Shown: positions 34,487-42,004, counted from the first letter of the stretch. The stretch: DNA of 64,000 nucleotides from Salinicola endophyticus (GCF_040536835.1 NZ_CP159578.1:2976001-3040000), one strand, 5' to 3'. Notes: generated by a model from the letters alone, not told the origin. Translations and numbers: made by a program.

Positions 34487-34669
34487 GACTGCTTTGGTGA
34501 ATCGAACCCCAGACGGCGCAAGTGGGCCGCTCTGCGTTCGATTCATGACAGATACAGACGACCATGAACGGAAGTGCGCAGGTAAGCGCACTCGAAGCAG
34601 TTCATAACGCCATACCGCCCGCGGCCGCTCTCCTCAACGATGAAGACCAGCGCACCGCGGGCTTTTATT
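34487..34669 (+). ncRNA. Candidate structured small RNA with terminator
   Basis: Within a gene-free region, GACTGCTT (34487-34494) can pair with AAGCAGTT (34595-34602), enclosing the hairpin TGAATCGAAC/GTTCGATTCA (34498-34507/34536-34545) and the perfect hairpin AGTGCGC-AGGTAA-GCGCACT (34573-34592). A GCCCGCGG/CCGCGGGC stem (34617-34624/34655-34662) followed by TTTTATT looks like a terminator. No known RNA family was matched. The arrangement of nested stems plus terminator supports an independent transcript. Confidence 0.45.
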
Positions 34670-34913
34670 GTCCGCACTCTCGTAGTCCCATCCGGCACCA
34701 CCACGATGTCCCTGGCTCAGGCTGAGTCAGCATGCTTGCCCGCACGCCCCTCTGACCTATCGACTGGACACAAAAACAATCAATATTAGTAGCGACTAAA
34801 TAGTGCATAACGCACAATCTTGCCGCATGATTCAACGATCAAAGCTGTGCGGCGATCGGCCATGCCGAACCGCCCAGACCCTGTTCATGGTCGCTTCTCT
34901 GAGCGATCTTTTT

Positions 34914-34942
34914 GCCCGACGCCAAGGCGTCGGGCTTTTTTT
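34914..34942 (+). terminator. Strong orphan rho-independent terminator
   Basis: GCCCGACGCC (34914-34923) and GGCGTCGGGC (34926-34935) form a 10-bp stem followed by seven T residues. No protein gene ends here. The preceding 120 bp (about 34790-34913), with a U-rich GATCTTTTTG just before the stem, may be a second small RNA. The rest of 34292-35045 shows no gene. Confidence 0.75.
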
Positions 34943-34998
34943 GCGCGTCTGCTCCCAACTCTGCACAGCCCCCCGCCCCCCTGGTCCAGAGACAACAA

Positions 34999-35025
34999 CG
35001 CCCCGACGGCATGGCCGTCAGGGCG
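34999..35025 (-). terminator. Terminator hairpin after the GlpT-type gene
   Basis: On the minus strand CGCCC-TGACGGC...GCCGTC-GGGGCG forms a GC-rich stem followed by the U-rich TTGTTGT. It lies 20 bp beyond the stop at 35046. Confidence 0.55.
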
Positions 35026-35045
35026 CTCTGACTTCAGGATGGCGA

Positions 35046-36368
35046 TCAACGCGCGGCGTGGCGCGATGTCATCGCCAGCAGCACGATGGCCAGCACACAG
35101 GCGCCGATCAGCAGAGCGAAGCCGCCATCCCAGCCGTAGGCATCCACGGTGTAGCCCACCAGCGCACTGGCGGCGACCGAGCCACCCAGATAGCCGAACA
35201 GGCCGGTGAACCCCGCTGCGGTGCCGGCCGCCTTCTTGGGCACCAGTTCGAGCGCATGCAGACCGATCAGCATCACCGGGCCATAGATCAGAAAACCGAT
35301 GGCGATCAGGCTGAACATGTCGAGCATGGCGTGCCCCGGCGGCGTCAGCCAGTAGAGCGCAGTGAACAGCGTCACCAGCACCATGAAGGTGATCCCGGTT
35401 GCCGCGCGATTGCCCTTGAACAACCGATCGGAAAGCCAGCCGCACAGCAGCGTGCCGGGAATGCCCGCCCACTCGTAGAGGAAGTAGGCCCAGGAGGATT
35501 TATCGACGGTGAAGTCCTTCACCTCCTGCAGATAGGTCGGCGCCCAGTCGAGCACGCCGTAGCGCAGTAGATAGACGAAGACGTTGGCCAGCGCGATGTA
35601 CCACAGCAGCCGGTTCTTGAGCACGTGCTCGACGAATATCTCGCGGGTAGAGAACTCCTTCTCGTGGGAGTCGTCGTAGCCCTCCGGGTAGTCGTTCTTG
35701 TACGCCTCGATCGGCGGCAGTCCGCAGGTCTGGGGCGTGTCGCGCATGGTCAGGAAGGCGAACACCGCCACGCCCACCGCCACCGCGGCGGGCACGTAGA
35801 ATGCCGAATGCCAGTCGTTGTACCAGGCCATGCCCAGAATGAAGAGCGGCCCGATCAGCCCACCGCCGACGTTATGGGCGATGTTCCAGGTCGAGACGAT
35901 GCGCCCGCGCTCCTTCTGCGACCACCAGTGCACCATGGTACGGCCACAGGGCGGCCAGCCCATGCCCTGCACCCAACCATTGAGGAACAGCAGCACGAAC
36001 ATGATCGCCACGCTGGAAGTGGCCCAGTCGGTAAAGCCGAACAGGAACATGATCAGCGCCGAGAGCAGCAGCCCGGTCGGCAGGAAGATACGCGGGTTGG
36101 AGCGGTCGGAGACCGCGCCCATCAGAAACTTCGAGATACCGTAGGCCACCGAGACCCCGGCCAGCGCCACACCCAGGTCACCACGCGAGTAGCCCTGCTC
36201 CACCAGATGCGGAATCGCCAGGGTGAAGTTCTTGCGCACCAGATAGTAGCCCGCGTAGCCGAAGAAGATCCCGGCGAAGATCTGCCAGCGCAGCCGCCGA
36301 TAGACCGGATCGATACGCGCCTCGGGCAGCCGCGCCGCCGCGCCACCCGCCTTGAAGATGCCTAGCAT
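35046..36368 (-). CDS. glpT: GlpT/UhpT-family organophosphate:phosphate antiporter
   Basis: A 440-residue major-facilitator protein with about 12 membrane segments. It matches the GlpT/UhpT family: [30 protein letters not shown] at the N-terminus, and [15 protein letters not shown] plus [16 protein letters not shown] near residues 135-170. Members exchange glycerol-3-phosphate or hexose-phosphate for inorganic phosphate. ATG at 36368 has GAGGT five bases upstream. A GlpR-like palindrome at 36441 supports glycerol-3-phosphate as substrate, so the symbol is tentative. Confidence 0.88.
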   Translation of the reverse strand: MLGIFKAGGAAARLPEARIDPVYRRLRWQIFAGIFFGYAGYYLVRKNFTLAIPHLVEQGYSRGDLGVALAGVSVAYGISKFLMGAVSDRSNPRIFLPTGLLLSALIMFLFGFTDWATSSVAIMFVLLFLNGWVQGMGWPPCGRTMVHWWSQKERGRIVSTWNIAHNVGGGLIGPLFILGMAWYNDWHSAFYVPAAVAVGVAVFAFLTMRDTPQTCGLPPIEAYKNDYPEGYDDSHEKEFSTREIFVEHVLKNRLLWYIALANVFVYLLRYGVLDWAPTYLQEVKDFTVDKSSWAYFLYEWAGIPGTLLCGWLSDRLFKGNRAATGITFMVLVTLFTALYWLTPPGHAMLDMFSLIAIGFLIYGPVMLIGLHALELVPKKAAGTAAGFTGLFGYLGGSVAASALVGYTVDAYGWDGGFALLIGACVLAIVLLAMTSRHAAR

Positions 36369-36440
36369 GATTACCTCGTGAACACGGAATGAGTGCCGAT
36401 ACCCCACCGGCCGACTCGCCGACAGGCAGGCGAGCACGAT

Positions 36441-36460
36441 GTTCACTTTCGAAAGCGAAC
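36441..36460. promoter_or_regulatory. Candidate GlpR operator upstream of glpT
   Basis: GTTCACTTTCGAAAGCGAAC is a 20-bp palindrome with one mismatched pair, 73 bp upstream of the glpT start. TTCG-centred palindromes of this kind are typical of DeoR-type GlpR sites. The direct repeat ATATGACAG occurs next to it (minus strand), perhaps part of the promoter. Confidence 0.5.
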
Positions 36461-36755
36461 GGACGCGCAAACTGTCATATTTCTGTCATATAAGCTGCTA
36501 GGCTTTAGTCTAATGGCGCCCGTAACGCCAGCCGGAAGGCACGAAAAGTCTGGCTTGCAGGGTTATGTTGGGTGCGAGTGGGAGGCGTGACGTTGATGTC
36601 GCCGACGGGCATGCACGTGGGATGATCTGAGAACACACTCTCGCTCGATGTGCAGAAATGAACATCCGGCAGCGCGGGGAAGGCGCCCAAAGTCGTCCTC
36701 ACGCTAACAAAGTCAGCGATGATCAAATCCGGCGTAGGCTTGCGTTTTCTAATGA

Positions 36756-36767
36756 CGGATTTTGAAT
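36756..36767. other. Candidate left attachment core of the prophage
   Basis: CGGATTTTGAAT here equals 49641-49652, the anticodon loop region of tRNA-Leu at the other end. The ten bases before it (TTTCTAATGA versus TTTCCAGCGG) differ only by transitions. Low-GC DNA begins right of this point. The remaining part of 36369-36882 shows no gene. Confidence 0.4.
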
Positions 36768-36882
36768 TCTAGTTTAAGAACGTCAGTGGCTGCCTGTACC
36801 TGAGAAAACAGATACTTATGCAGCCCTGAAGCCTTCAACACCCGTCTCTAGGCGTCAACGCCGTCGCCACATAGTTGACATA

Positions 36883-37365
36883 TTACGGGTGCGTAAGAAA
36901 AACTTCAGCTTTTTGACTCTGTCCACTTTCATCCTTCCAGGTGATAACTGCATCATAATTAAAAGCTGACTTCATGGAAAAAGAAGCCATCAAGTTAACA
37001 GAATCATGCTTCACCATTTTTGGATAAGGCATTTTTGAATCAAAATCGCTTTTAATCAAAAAATCCTCCCCGCCAGGAAACTGTATATCTACATCAAAAG
37101 CATCCCCCTCGCCAACATTGTATACTTTAAGGCGATCAGAATTTTTGCCAAGGTTGACAAATTTTGCTCTTATATCTGCCATTTTCTTTTTCTTGGCAGA
37201 CTCTCTCTCGCTCTCCAAATAAAGAGCGCTGAGCTCTTCTTGTTTCTTAATCAACCCTTCCTGCTTCCTATTAAACCTCACGGTCTTCCATGTTGCGTAG
37301 ATGGAAACCAATAGTGCAAGAAGCGCCATTACGTCACTACTATCGACACTTATGCTCATCTCCAT
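36883..37365 (-). CDS. Cargo protein 4: single-pass membrane protein, unknown function
   Basis: A 160-residue protein. A membrane segment (about residues 13-28, ALLALLVSIYATW) is followed by a charged helix (KQEGLIKKQEELSALYLESERESAKKKK), probably a short coiled coil. A C-terminal beta-rich domain of about 90 residues follows (VNLGKNSDRLKVYNVGEGDAFDVDIQFPGGEDF, Ig-like in pattern). No family recognised. AT-rich codons differ from the host. It overlaps the preceding gene by 10 bp, the last gene of a leftward operon. Confidence 0.7.
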   Translation of the reverse strand: MEMSISVDSSDVMALLALLVSIYATWKTVRFNRKQEGLIKKQEELSALYLESERESAKKKKMADIRAKFVNLGKNSDRLKVYNVGEGDAFDVDIQFPGGEDFLIKSDFDSKMPYPKMVKHDSVNLMASFSMKSAFNYDAVITWKDESGQSQKAEVFLTHP

Positions 37366-37592
37366 TTCCTAAAGATGTCTTTCATTGACTTTTCGAGATC
37401 CTTTTTGACATCATCCAGAAGTTCGTCTTTACGATTATCCAGCTCTTCCGAATTACTATCTATCAACTCCTCCTTAGTGTATTCCTTACCGCACTCGGCG
37501 CAAACTATTTCTTCATCGCTCTCATGCGAAAACTGATCACCACCACAAACATCACATTTAAGATTAATCCTACCCATGTATTTATCTTTCAT
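37356..37592 (-). CDS. Cargo protein 3: zinc-ribbon protein
   Basis: A 78-residue acidic protein with one zinc ribbon, CDVCGG (about residues 13-18) and CAECGKEY (about 31-38), followed by a charged helix rich in Asp/Glu/Lys. The start at 37592 has AGGAG nine bases upstream; ATG at 37577 is an alternative. It begins four bases after the stop of the upstream gene and overlaps the downstream one, so the set is translated as a unit. Function unknown. Confidence 0.7.
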   Translation of the reverse strand: MKDKYMGRINLKCDVCGGDQFSHESDEEIVCAECGKEYTKEELIDSNSEELDNRKDELLDDVKKDLEKSMKDIFRKWR

Positions 37593-37596
37593 GAAC

Positions 37597-38691
37597 TCAC
37601 TCTCCTTTTTTAGACATCTTGCCTCTCACGATATTTATCACCTGCTGGGCATCATCCGTATACTCTGGGATTTTATCTTTTTTACTGCCGGCTATAGGGG
37701 AGAATATAAGTTCATTAAAACTTTTCATGGCATCTTCTGAGTTCCCACCATTCTTACCCCCGTAAAACTTTACGTAATCCTCTATAAAAGCTATAATTGC
37801 AATTTTATTGTCGATCTGATTCATCTTTTCCTGCTCGTCCTGCTTCTCCCTTAACTCAAGCTTTAGAAAATAAAGCATAATTGCAATAAAGGCTGCAGGC
37901 GCAATCAATGTCGGCATGTCGTCTATTGTAATATCTTGATGCAGCTTGTCATATGCAAAATACCCGGCAAGAGATATTATAAAAGTTCTCAAGCCCCAAG
38001 ATATTGAGCCAAGTATACGCAACCTTGTTGCCACTTTGCCCCTCAATTGTTCAAAGCCCTTTGTCAGGCTAACAAAATTCTCAGTTTTTCTCCCTTCATC
38101 GACTCTTTTTTCAAATTTAGAAACAGAGCTCTCGAAACTTTCCAGCCTATTTTCGACGTTAGAAAACCTTCTTTCTAAAGCTTTATCGACGGCCTCCCAG
38201 ATTGTTTTCCTAGAGACTATATTATCAAAGTCAACCGAGTATTGACGAATGTACCTACCCCAAAGCATACTGACCTTATGATCTTTTGGCAGCCCACTTA
38301 TCAAGCCTTTAAAATATGCCTCACCTTGATGCAAGGTATTACGCTCAGCGCCTGATGCAAACCTCACACACTCTTTACACAAGGCATATATATAAAAGGC
38401 AATAACAAGCACGGACTCAGCATCTTGTTCCTCCTTGTACTTGGAAAAACACGACTCCAGATCTTTTTCAAAAGACTTCCAGTCGTCTTCACCAGAAAGT
38501 ATCTTCTCTATTTCCGGCAGAATTAGTTTTATTTGAGATACAGTTTCTGTGAACTTTGTAACCCCCTTCTCGCCAAAAAAATATTCTCTGTCTGCCAGCC
38601 TTTCAAGCTCACAATCATTTTGCAGAGTCGTCAAATATTTATCAACATTTTGATACTTTGACAAAAACTCAATTAATTCGTTGATAACCAT
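37597..38691 (-). CDS. Cargo protein 2: coiled-coil protein with two membrane segments
   Basis: A 364-residue protein of unknown family. Residues 1-160 are helical and soluble; 165-215 look like a coiled coil (RRFSNVENRLESFESSVSKFEKRV). Two hydrophobic segments lie near 228-246 and 256-276 (TLIAPAAFIAIMLYFLKL), and a charged C-terminal domain follows (about 277-364). The layout is reminiscent of membrane effectors in phage-encoded defence or exclusion systems, but no catalytic motif is seen. Low GC. Same operon as cargo 3 and 4. Confidence 0.75.
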   Translation of the reverse strand: MVINELIEFLSKYQNVDKYLTTLQNDCELERLADREYFFGEKGVTKFTETVSQIKLILPEIEKILSGEDDWKSFEKDLESCFSKYKEEQDAESVLVIAFYIYALCKECVRFASGAERNTLHQGEAYFKGLISGLPKDHKVSMLWGRYIRQYSVDFDNIVSRKTIWEAVDKALERRFSNVENRLESFESSVSKFEKRVDEGRKTENFVSLTKGFEQLRGKVATRLRILGSISWGLRTFIISLAGYFAYDKLHQDITIDDMPTLIAPAAFIAIMLYFLKLELREKQDEQEKMNQIDNKIAIIAFIEDYVKFYGGKNGGNSEDAMKSFNELIFSPIAGSKKDKIPEYTDDAQQVINIVRGKMSKKGE

Positions 38692-38819
38692 AGTCTTCTT
38701 TTCTCAACTGTTTTACCTGCTCCGCCTATCGCGCGGTGCCTGCCTCCCGGAGTCAGCACCTGGGCTGCATGCCTCGGTATCCGTAACTATCTTCCTCACA
38801 GCCCAACGCATTCTCTCGC

Positions 38820-38963
38820 TCATCGCTTGCGCCTCTTGGAACTCTTAAAAAAGCGCTTTCTTATTTTTGCTTCGATAATAATCCAAGAGAACGAAAGCAC
38901 AAGCCCCCCCCCCACGAATAGAAAGAAATCCCCATACAGGTTGTGCGTCAGCTCTTCAGGCAT
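38820..38963 (-). CDS. Cargo protein 1: 47-residue membrane peptide with a G10 tract
   Basis: Minus-strand frame of 48 codons including stop. The peptide has an acidic start MPEELTHN, a hydrophobic segment of about 20 residues (DFFLFVGGGLVLSFSWIIIE) and a very basic tail ending KSSKRRKR. AGAGGGGGG lies four to five bases before the ATG. Ten consecutive G residues (C tract 38904-38913 on the plus strand) encode VGGG in the membrane segment. It is 128 bp upstream of cargo 2. Small size makes this less certain. Confidence 0.5.
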   Translation of the reverse strand: MPEELTHNLYGDFFLFVGGGLVLSFSWIIIEAKIRKRFFKSSKRRKR

Positions 38964-39107
38964 GAGCGCCCCCCTCTGCTGGTTTCCACAGATTTATTCA
39001 ACTACATAAATTGTCGTCTGTAGATCCTTGAGAAGTTGAGCATCTACGTGCTCTATCTCCCTTACCCACCCCTCACACGTTCCCTGATCCCCGGTACCAG
39101 CTCTTAG

Positions 39108-39401
39108 CTACTCTCCGCGCGACTCGGTACCCGTTCCGGTCGGCTTGAGCCGATCTCTTGTTTTCTCTAGCTCAGGCGTGGTCTGCACGATTTCCTCACT
39201 CATGTCTGCACCTGCCAGCCAAGCCGCGTAATGAGGAAACCGCTTTAGCACCGCCAATAGGTTTTCCTTCGAACAGCTCCCACCGTTCTCGATTCTCTCG
39301 AGTGACCGCGCATTGATACCAGCAGCCTCCGCAAACTCCTTCCTGCTCAGCCCCTCAGCTTCTCGGATTCCCCGAATTTTTTCGCCAATGTCTGTTGACA
39401 C
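39108..39401 (-). CDS. Prophage repressor, XRE family
   Basis: A 97-residue HTH_3 protein. Residues 4-60 form the XRE helix-turn-helix (IGEKIRGIREAEGLSRKEFAEAAGINARSLERIENG); the tail is short and polar. GTG at 39401 is chosen because AGGG lies nine bases upstream; a TTG at 39410 in frame would begin inside that site. It is divergent from the early phage genes and two identical-type palindromes lie between them, the normal layout of a lysogeny switch. Confidence 0.85.
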   Translation of the reverse strand: MSTDIGEKIRGIREAEGLSRKEFAEAAGINARSLERIENGGSCSKENLLAVLKRFPHYAAWLAGADMSEEIVQTTPELEKTRDRLKPTGTGTESRGE

Positions 39402-39403
39402 TA

Positions 39404-39452
39404 TACGCAACCCTGCGTAGATTCAGCCCCACAGGCTACGCAACCTTGCGTA
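39404..39452. promoter_or_regulatory. Two phage operators of the lysogeny switch
   Basis: TACGCAACCCTGCGTA (39404-39419) and TACGCAACCTTGCGTA (39437-39452) are near-identical palindromes (half-site TACGCA) 33 bp apart start to start, about three helical turns. They lie between the divergent repressor and the excisionase-like gene. Confidence 0.75.
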
Positions 39453-39510
39453 ACCCACCTTCTCTCATCAAAAAAAGCCTATCACAGACCAACAAAGGCG
39501 GCTTACGACA

Positions 39511-39717
39511 ATGGAACCCAGCAAATCGCCCCAGGTCCCGGCCCTCGTGCCCCTGATGACCAAAGAGCGCTTCGCGGACCTTTCTGGTCTGTCTCTCGAC
39601 ACCATTGAAGGCCACCTGCGTCGTGGTTACTTGCCCTCGTACAAGCTGGGCCGCCACCGCATGATCAACATCGCCCTACTCCAGGCCGAGCTGCTGGAAG
39701 GGGATGACTTCTCATGA
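39511..39717 (+). CDS. AlpA/excisionase-like HTH protein
   Basis: A 68-residue protein with a MerR-like winged helix: MTKERFADLSGLSLDTIEGHLRRGYLPSYKLGRHRMINI (about residues 16-54). This pattern is shared by phage excisionases and AlpA-type activators. It is the first rightward early gene, opposite the repressor, and overlaps the next start by 4 bp. It could direct excision together with the integrase at 48535 or activate the early operon. An ATG at 39556 is an alternative start. Confidence 0.78.
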   Translation: MEPSKSPQVPALVPLMTKERFADLSGLSLDTIEGHLRRGYLPSYKLGRHRMINIALLQAELLEGDDFS

Positions 39718-40442
39718 TCCAGGTCACTTTCGCCCACCTCGTCGCCGACGCCCCTGCCCAGGGCACTGCCTTTCACCTGGATGGCCGGTACGCGGGCTAT
39801 ATCGGCCAGGACGCCGCCGGCGCCGCCTTTGTCTACTTCCATCGCTCGTTCTGGCTTCCTACTCGTCTTCGCGAGGCCCGCGGCCATGTCACCGTCGCTG
39901 ATCGATCCGCTGCCCTACGTCTTGTGTCTCGGCTTGCTCTACGTCTGGCTTACCGGCAACTGAGGTCTCGCGCCCGGGCTATCTGCCATTCCCAGTGTGC
40001 CAAGAGCTTCTACCAGCTCGTCCTCGATAGCCTGGATGCCCAGCGCCGCCTATCCCGCGTGCTGATCGACCAGCGCACCTGGAATGACCCCTGCCAGGGC
40101 AACGGCTCCCGCGATCTCGCGTTCACTCCTGAATGCGCATCGCCTGAGCCCGTGCCCGCTGCGCGTCCCACCAAGCGCGTCTTCAACGTCTACCCGGCGT
40201 TGACCTTCAACCTCTTGCACTACACCGACGGCACCTATCGCCGCGTCACTGCCGCCGACATTCAAGCCGGGGCCGACCCACGCCCCGCCAATACCGCGTT
40301 CCCCTTCGCCCAGGTCACCGGTGGCTCGCTCCCCCCGTCGCCTGCCTCTGCCAGTGCCTGGGCGCTTTTTATTCCCCCGACCGTACCGCGTTTCTCGGGC
40401 GGTCATCGCCACGCAGTCCCCACCACGAGGAACACCCAATGA
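39714..40442 (+). CDS. Hypothetical phage early protein
   Basis: A 242-residue protein without recognised domains. The first 85 residues form a compact part (LDGRYAGYIGQDAAGAAFVYFHRSFWLP), the middle is arginine-rich and helical, and the last 40 residues are Pro/Ala-rich. Third-codon GC supports this frame throughout. It overlaps both neighbours by 4 bp (ATGA), as expected in a phage operon. Function unknown; position suggests a replication or regulatory accessory. Confidence 0.65.
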   Translation: MIQVTFAHLVADAPAQGTAFHLDGRYAGYIGQDAAGAAFVYFHRSFWLPTRLREARGHVTVADRSAALRLVSRLALRLAYRQLRSRARAICHSQCAKSFYQLVLDSLDAQRRLSRVLIDQRTWNDPCQGNGSRDLAFTPECASPEPVPAARPTKRVFNVYPALTFNLLHYTDGTYRRVTAADIQAGADPRPANTAFPFAQVTGGSLPPSPASASAWALFIPPTVPRFSGGHRHAVPTTRNTQ

Positions 40443-40642
40443 CCACGACCAAGAAACAGCCCGTTCGTGTGTTCCTGGACCAGAGCGACCACTCCCGGTT
40501 TCTCGTCCAGGCTGGCACCAACCGCCTGACCCCTTCCGCCCTGGGCGAACGGCTCATGCAATACGGCCTCTCCCTGCTCGAAAGCGGCGACCGCTCGCCG
40601 TTGGAAGGCACCACCCCGGCCCGCCCGGACGCCGGGGCTTAA
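40439..40642 (+). CDS. Small phage protein, ribbon-helix-helix-like
   Basis: A 67-residue protein. TKKQPVRVFLDQSDHSRFLVQAGTNRLTPSALGERLMQYGLSLLE has the strand-helix-helix pattern of small RHH regulators, ending in a polar tail. It overlaps the upstream gene by 4 bp and is followed by the long hairpin at 40666. Assignment to RHH is by pattern only. Confidence 0.62.
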   Translation: MTTTKKQPVRVFLDQSDHSRFLVQAGTNRLTPSALGERLMQYGLSLLESGDRSPLEGTTPARPDAGA

Positions 40643-40665
40643 GTCATGTTGCTGCCTGCCCGTCA

Positions 40666-40789
40666 CCCGTCGCCCATCGGTCGCACGGCGTCCCAGGCCG
40701 GCACCGCGCCCCCCGTCATACCCTGCGCAGCACGGGTTGACGGGGGGCGCGGGATCGGCCGCCGTGCATCCCGACCGATGGACGACGGG
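40666..40789. other. 124-nt GC-rich hairpin in the prophage (candidate packaging signal or origin)
   Basis: The core is a perfect 15-bp stem (CCGCGCCCCCCGTCA, 40704-40718, with 40738-40752), extended at the tip by ACCC/GGGT. Outside it, CACGGCG/CGCCGTG-type, CCATCGGT/ACCGATGG and CCCGTCG/CGACGGG segments continue the pairing out to 40666 and 40789 with small bulges. Filamentous phages use one long imperfect hairpin as packaging signal; replication origins also fold this way. Confidence 0.6.
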
Positions 40790-40999
40790 CAAGGGTGGGT
40801 AGCCGCCTGCCCGGAGCCCCGAGTCTTGAGGGAGCGGGCCAAGCGGTGCCTCCAGGGCCGTGACTACGGCCACGCCGCCCTGCTCTACGCCCAGGCGGAA
40901 CACCTAACCCGGATGCTCGACCCCGAGTCATCCGACCTCACTGAGCTAGTCGTACTCGCTCGCCACTGCCACATCCTGGCAACCCGGTACCAACGCTGA
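40778..40999 (+). CDS. Small phage protein downstream of the hairpin
   Basis: A 73-residue protein if started at ATG 40778. The helical part VLRERAKRCLQGRDYGHAALLYAQAEHLTRML resembles a single TPR-like helix pair. The frame is open back to ATG 40646, but that stretch is the long hairpin and makes a low-complexity peptide. A TTG at 40826 with GGAG upstream is a third option. It precedes the ssDNA-binding gene by 12 bp. Function unknown. Confidence 0.55.
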   Translation: MDDGQGWVAACPEPRVLRERAKRCLQGRDYGHAALLYAQAEHLTRMLDPESSDLTELVVLARHCHILATRYQR

Positions 41000-41011
41000 A
41001 GGAAACTAACC

Positions 41012-41353
41012 ATGTCCATGATCAACACCATTCAAGCCCACGTCATCGGTGCCTCTCGCTACGAAGTCGAAGGCATCAAGGGCGCCAAGCTCATCATCAT
41101 GAACGAAGCCGACCCTACCAATGACAACCTCTTCGGCTTCCAGACCTCCACCATGTCCGCGCCTTACGAGATGGTCGACCGCATCCGCGAACTCAACCCG
41201 CGCCTGCCCGGCAATCTCGAACTCGATGTCGAGATTCGCGCCTCCCAGGGCAAGGTCACGATGCACGCCATCGCCGTGCGTGAAGCCTCCGTGAGCGGGC
41301 GTTCGCGTCAGGCCGACGCCAAGCCCGACGCGGCCAGCGGCAAGACCAGCTAA
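41012..41353 (+). CDS. Phage single-stranded DNA-binding protein (pV-like)
   Basis: A 113-residue OB-fold-like protein: ARG/beta-rich body (residues 1-95) with a disordered polar tail (SVSGRSRQADAKPDAASGKTS). Position directly before the small membrane proteins and major coat gene is that of the inovirus gene V product, which coats the ssDNA genome and is exchanged for coat protein at export. Sequence similarity to classical pV is low, so the role rests on size, predicted fold and synteny. Confidence 0.72.
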   Translation: MSMINTIQAHVIGASRYEVEGIKGAKLIIMNEADPTNDNLFGFQTSTMSAPYEMVDRIRELNPRLPGNLELDVEIRASQGKVTMHAIAVREASVSGRSRQADAKPDAASGKTS

Positions 41354-41368
41354 CACGGGGTGCCACAG

Positions 41369-41467
41369 ATGACTGACGACCAATTCAATGCCCTGTGGCT
41401 CCTCACCTTTTGTATCGGGCTCGTCCTCGCGTTCGGGCTCGGTGCAATCAAGGGTGGCCAACGATGA
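41369..41467 (+). CDS. 32-residue phage membrane protein (minor coat candidate)
   Basis: MTDDQFNALWLLTFCIGLVLAFGLGAIKGGQR: a short acidic start, one membrane segment (about residues 9-27) and a basic end. This size and charge pattern fits pVII/pIX-type minor coat proteins that cap one end of the virion. Its stop overlaps the next start in ATGA. It is supported by synteny between the ssDNA-binding and major coat genes. Confidence 0.65.
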   Translation: MTDDQFNALWLLTFCIGLVLAFGLGAIKGGQR

Positions 41468-41571
41468 GCGGTTCGGAACTCATCGGCTACCTGCTCGGCG
41501 CCTACGCCCTCGGTTGGGCGTGGGGCAAAACCACACTCGCGTTCAAGCAATTCGCGGAGAAAACCCTATGA
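41464..41571 (+). CDS. 35-residue phage membrane protein (minor coat candidate)
   Basis: A short protein with a hydrophobic middle (ELIGYLLGAYALGWAWGKTT) and a basic C-terminal helix (FKQFAEKTL). It overlaps both neighbours by 4 bp (ATGA at each end), giving a tight translationally coupled chain into the major coat gene. Like the preceding gene it is a candidate pVII/pIX equivalent. Too small for family assignment on sequence alone. Confidence 0.65.
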   Translation: MSGSELIGYLLGAYALGWAWGKTTLAFKQFAEKTL

Positions 41572-41840
41572 AAACCCAACTGAAAGACGCGCTCATCACC
41601 ACCCGCAACGCCGCCCGTTCGATCCCCGGCAAGGTCGCCATGATCGGCGTCGGCACCATCGCCACGGCCAGCGCCGCCATGGCCTCCGATTCCGGTGGCT
41701 CGGCAGCCTCTGCGGCCTTCTCCGAACTCAGCAGCCAAGCCAGCAGCATGGCGAGTGAAGCGTGGCCGGTGGTCACCGCCATCGTCGGCTCGCTGCTTGC
41801 CATCGGGCTGTTCAAGAAGTTCGCCAACAAGGCCACCTGA
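41568..41840 (+). CDS. Major coat protein (pVIII-like)
   Basis: A 90-residue preprotein. A basic N-terminus and hydrophobic stretch form a signal peptide with a likely cleavage site after SAAMA (residue 39). The mature 51-residue chain has an acidic amphipathic start (SDSGGSAASAAFSELSSQ), a membrane helix (WPVVTAIVGSLLAIGLF) and a basic end (KKFANKAT), exactly the pVIII plan of outer charge, helix packing and inner DNA-facing lysines. A strong terminator follows, typical for this highly expressed gene. Confidence 0.9.
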   Translation: MKTQLKDALITTRNAARSIPGKVAMIGVGTIATASAAMASDSGGSAASAAFSELSSQASSMASEAWPVVTAIVGSLLAIGLFKKFANKAT

Positions 41841-41851
41841 TCGGTGGTTCA

Positions 41852-41920
41852 ACCGGCCCCGCTGTCCGCCCTGGGCGCATACCGGGGCCGGTCGCCAGGG
41901 GCCTTTCGAGGCCCCTTTTT
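41852..41920 (+). terminator. Double hairpin terminator after the major coat gene
   Basis: ACCGGCCCCG/CGGGGCCGGT (41852-41861/41883-41892) is followed by GGGGCC-TTTCGA-GGCCCC (41898-41915) and TTTTT (41916-41920). Filamentous phages place a strong terminator here to separate the abundant coat message from the adsorption and assembly genes. Confidence 0.88.
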
Positions 41921-41932
41921 CATGGGTGCGTT

Positions 41933-42004
41933 ATGAGATGTCTTCTACTGCTGTTTTGCGCATTGGGAGCCCTCTATGCAACGGCAAGCTCTCGCGGGTG
42001 GTGA
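41933..42004 (+). CDS. Possible 23-residue leader peptide upstream of pIII
   Basis: MRCLLLLFCALGALYATASSRGW looks like a tiny secreted or membrane peptide. Its stop lies two bases before the pIII ATG, so translation of one could feed the other. It might equally be a chance frame: there is no strong ribosome-binding site and no homologue is known to me. Confidence 0.3.
   Translation: MRCLLLLFCALGALYATASSRGW

Noticed and set aside
34487..34669. RNase P RNA, tmRNA, 6S or SRP RNA
   Set aside because: Diagnostic core motifs of these RNAs are absent, so it is listed only as an unnamed candidate.
38827..39009. Plus-strand 60-codon frame
   Set aside because: It is opposite the minus-strand membrane peptide, which has a better ribosome-binding site and order within the cargo operon.
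39781..39963. Sixty-codon frame with a hydrophobic end inside the phage early gene
   Set aside because: It overlaps the better-supported frame 39714-40442 and has no ribosome-binding site.
40646..40777. N-terminal extension of the small phage protein
   Set aside because: The DNA forms the long hairpin and the peptide is low complexity; a start at 40778 or 40826 is preferred.
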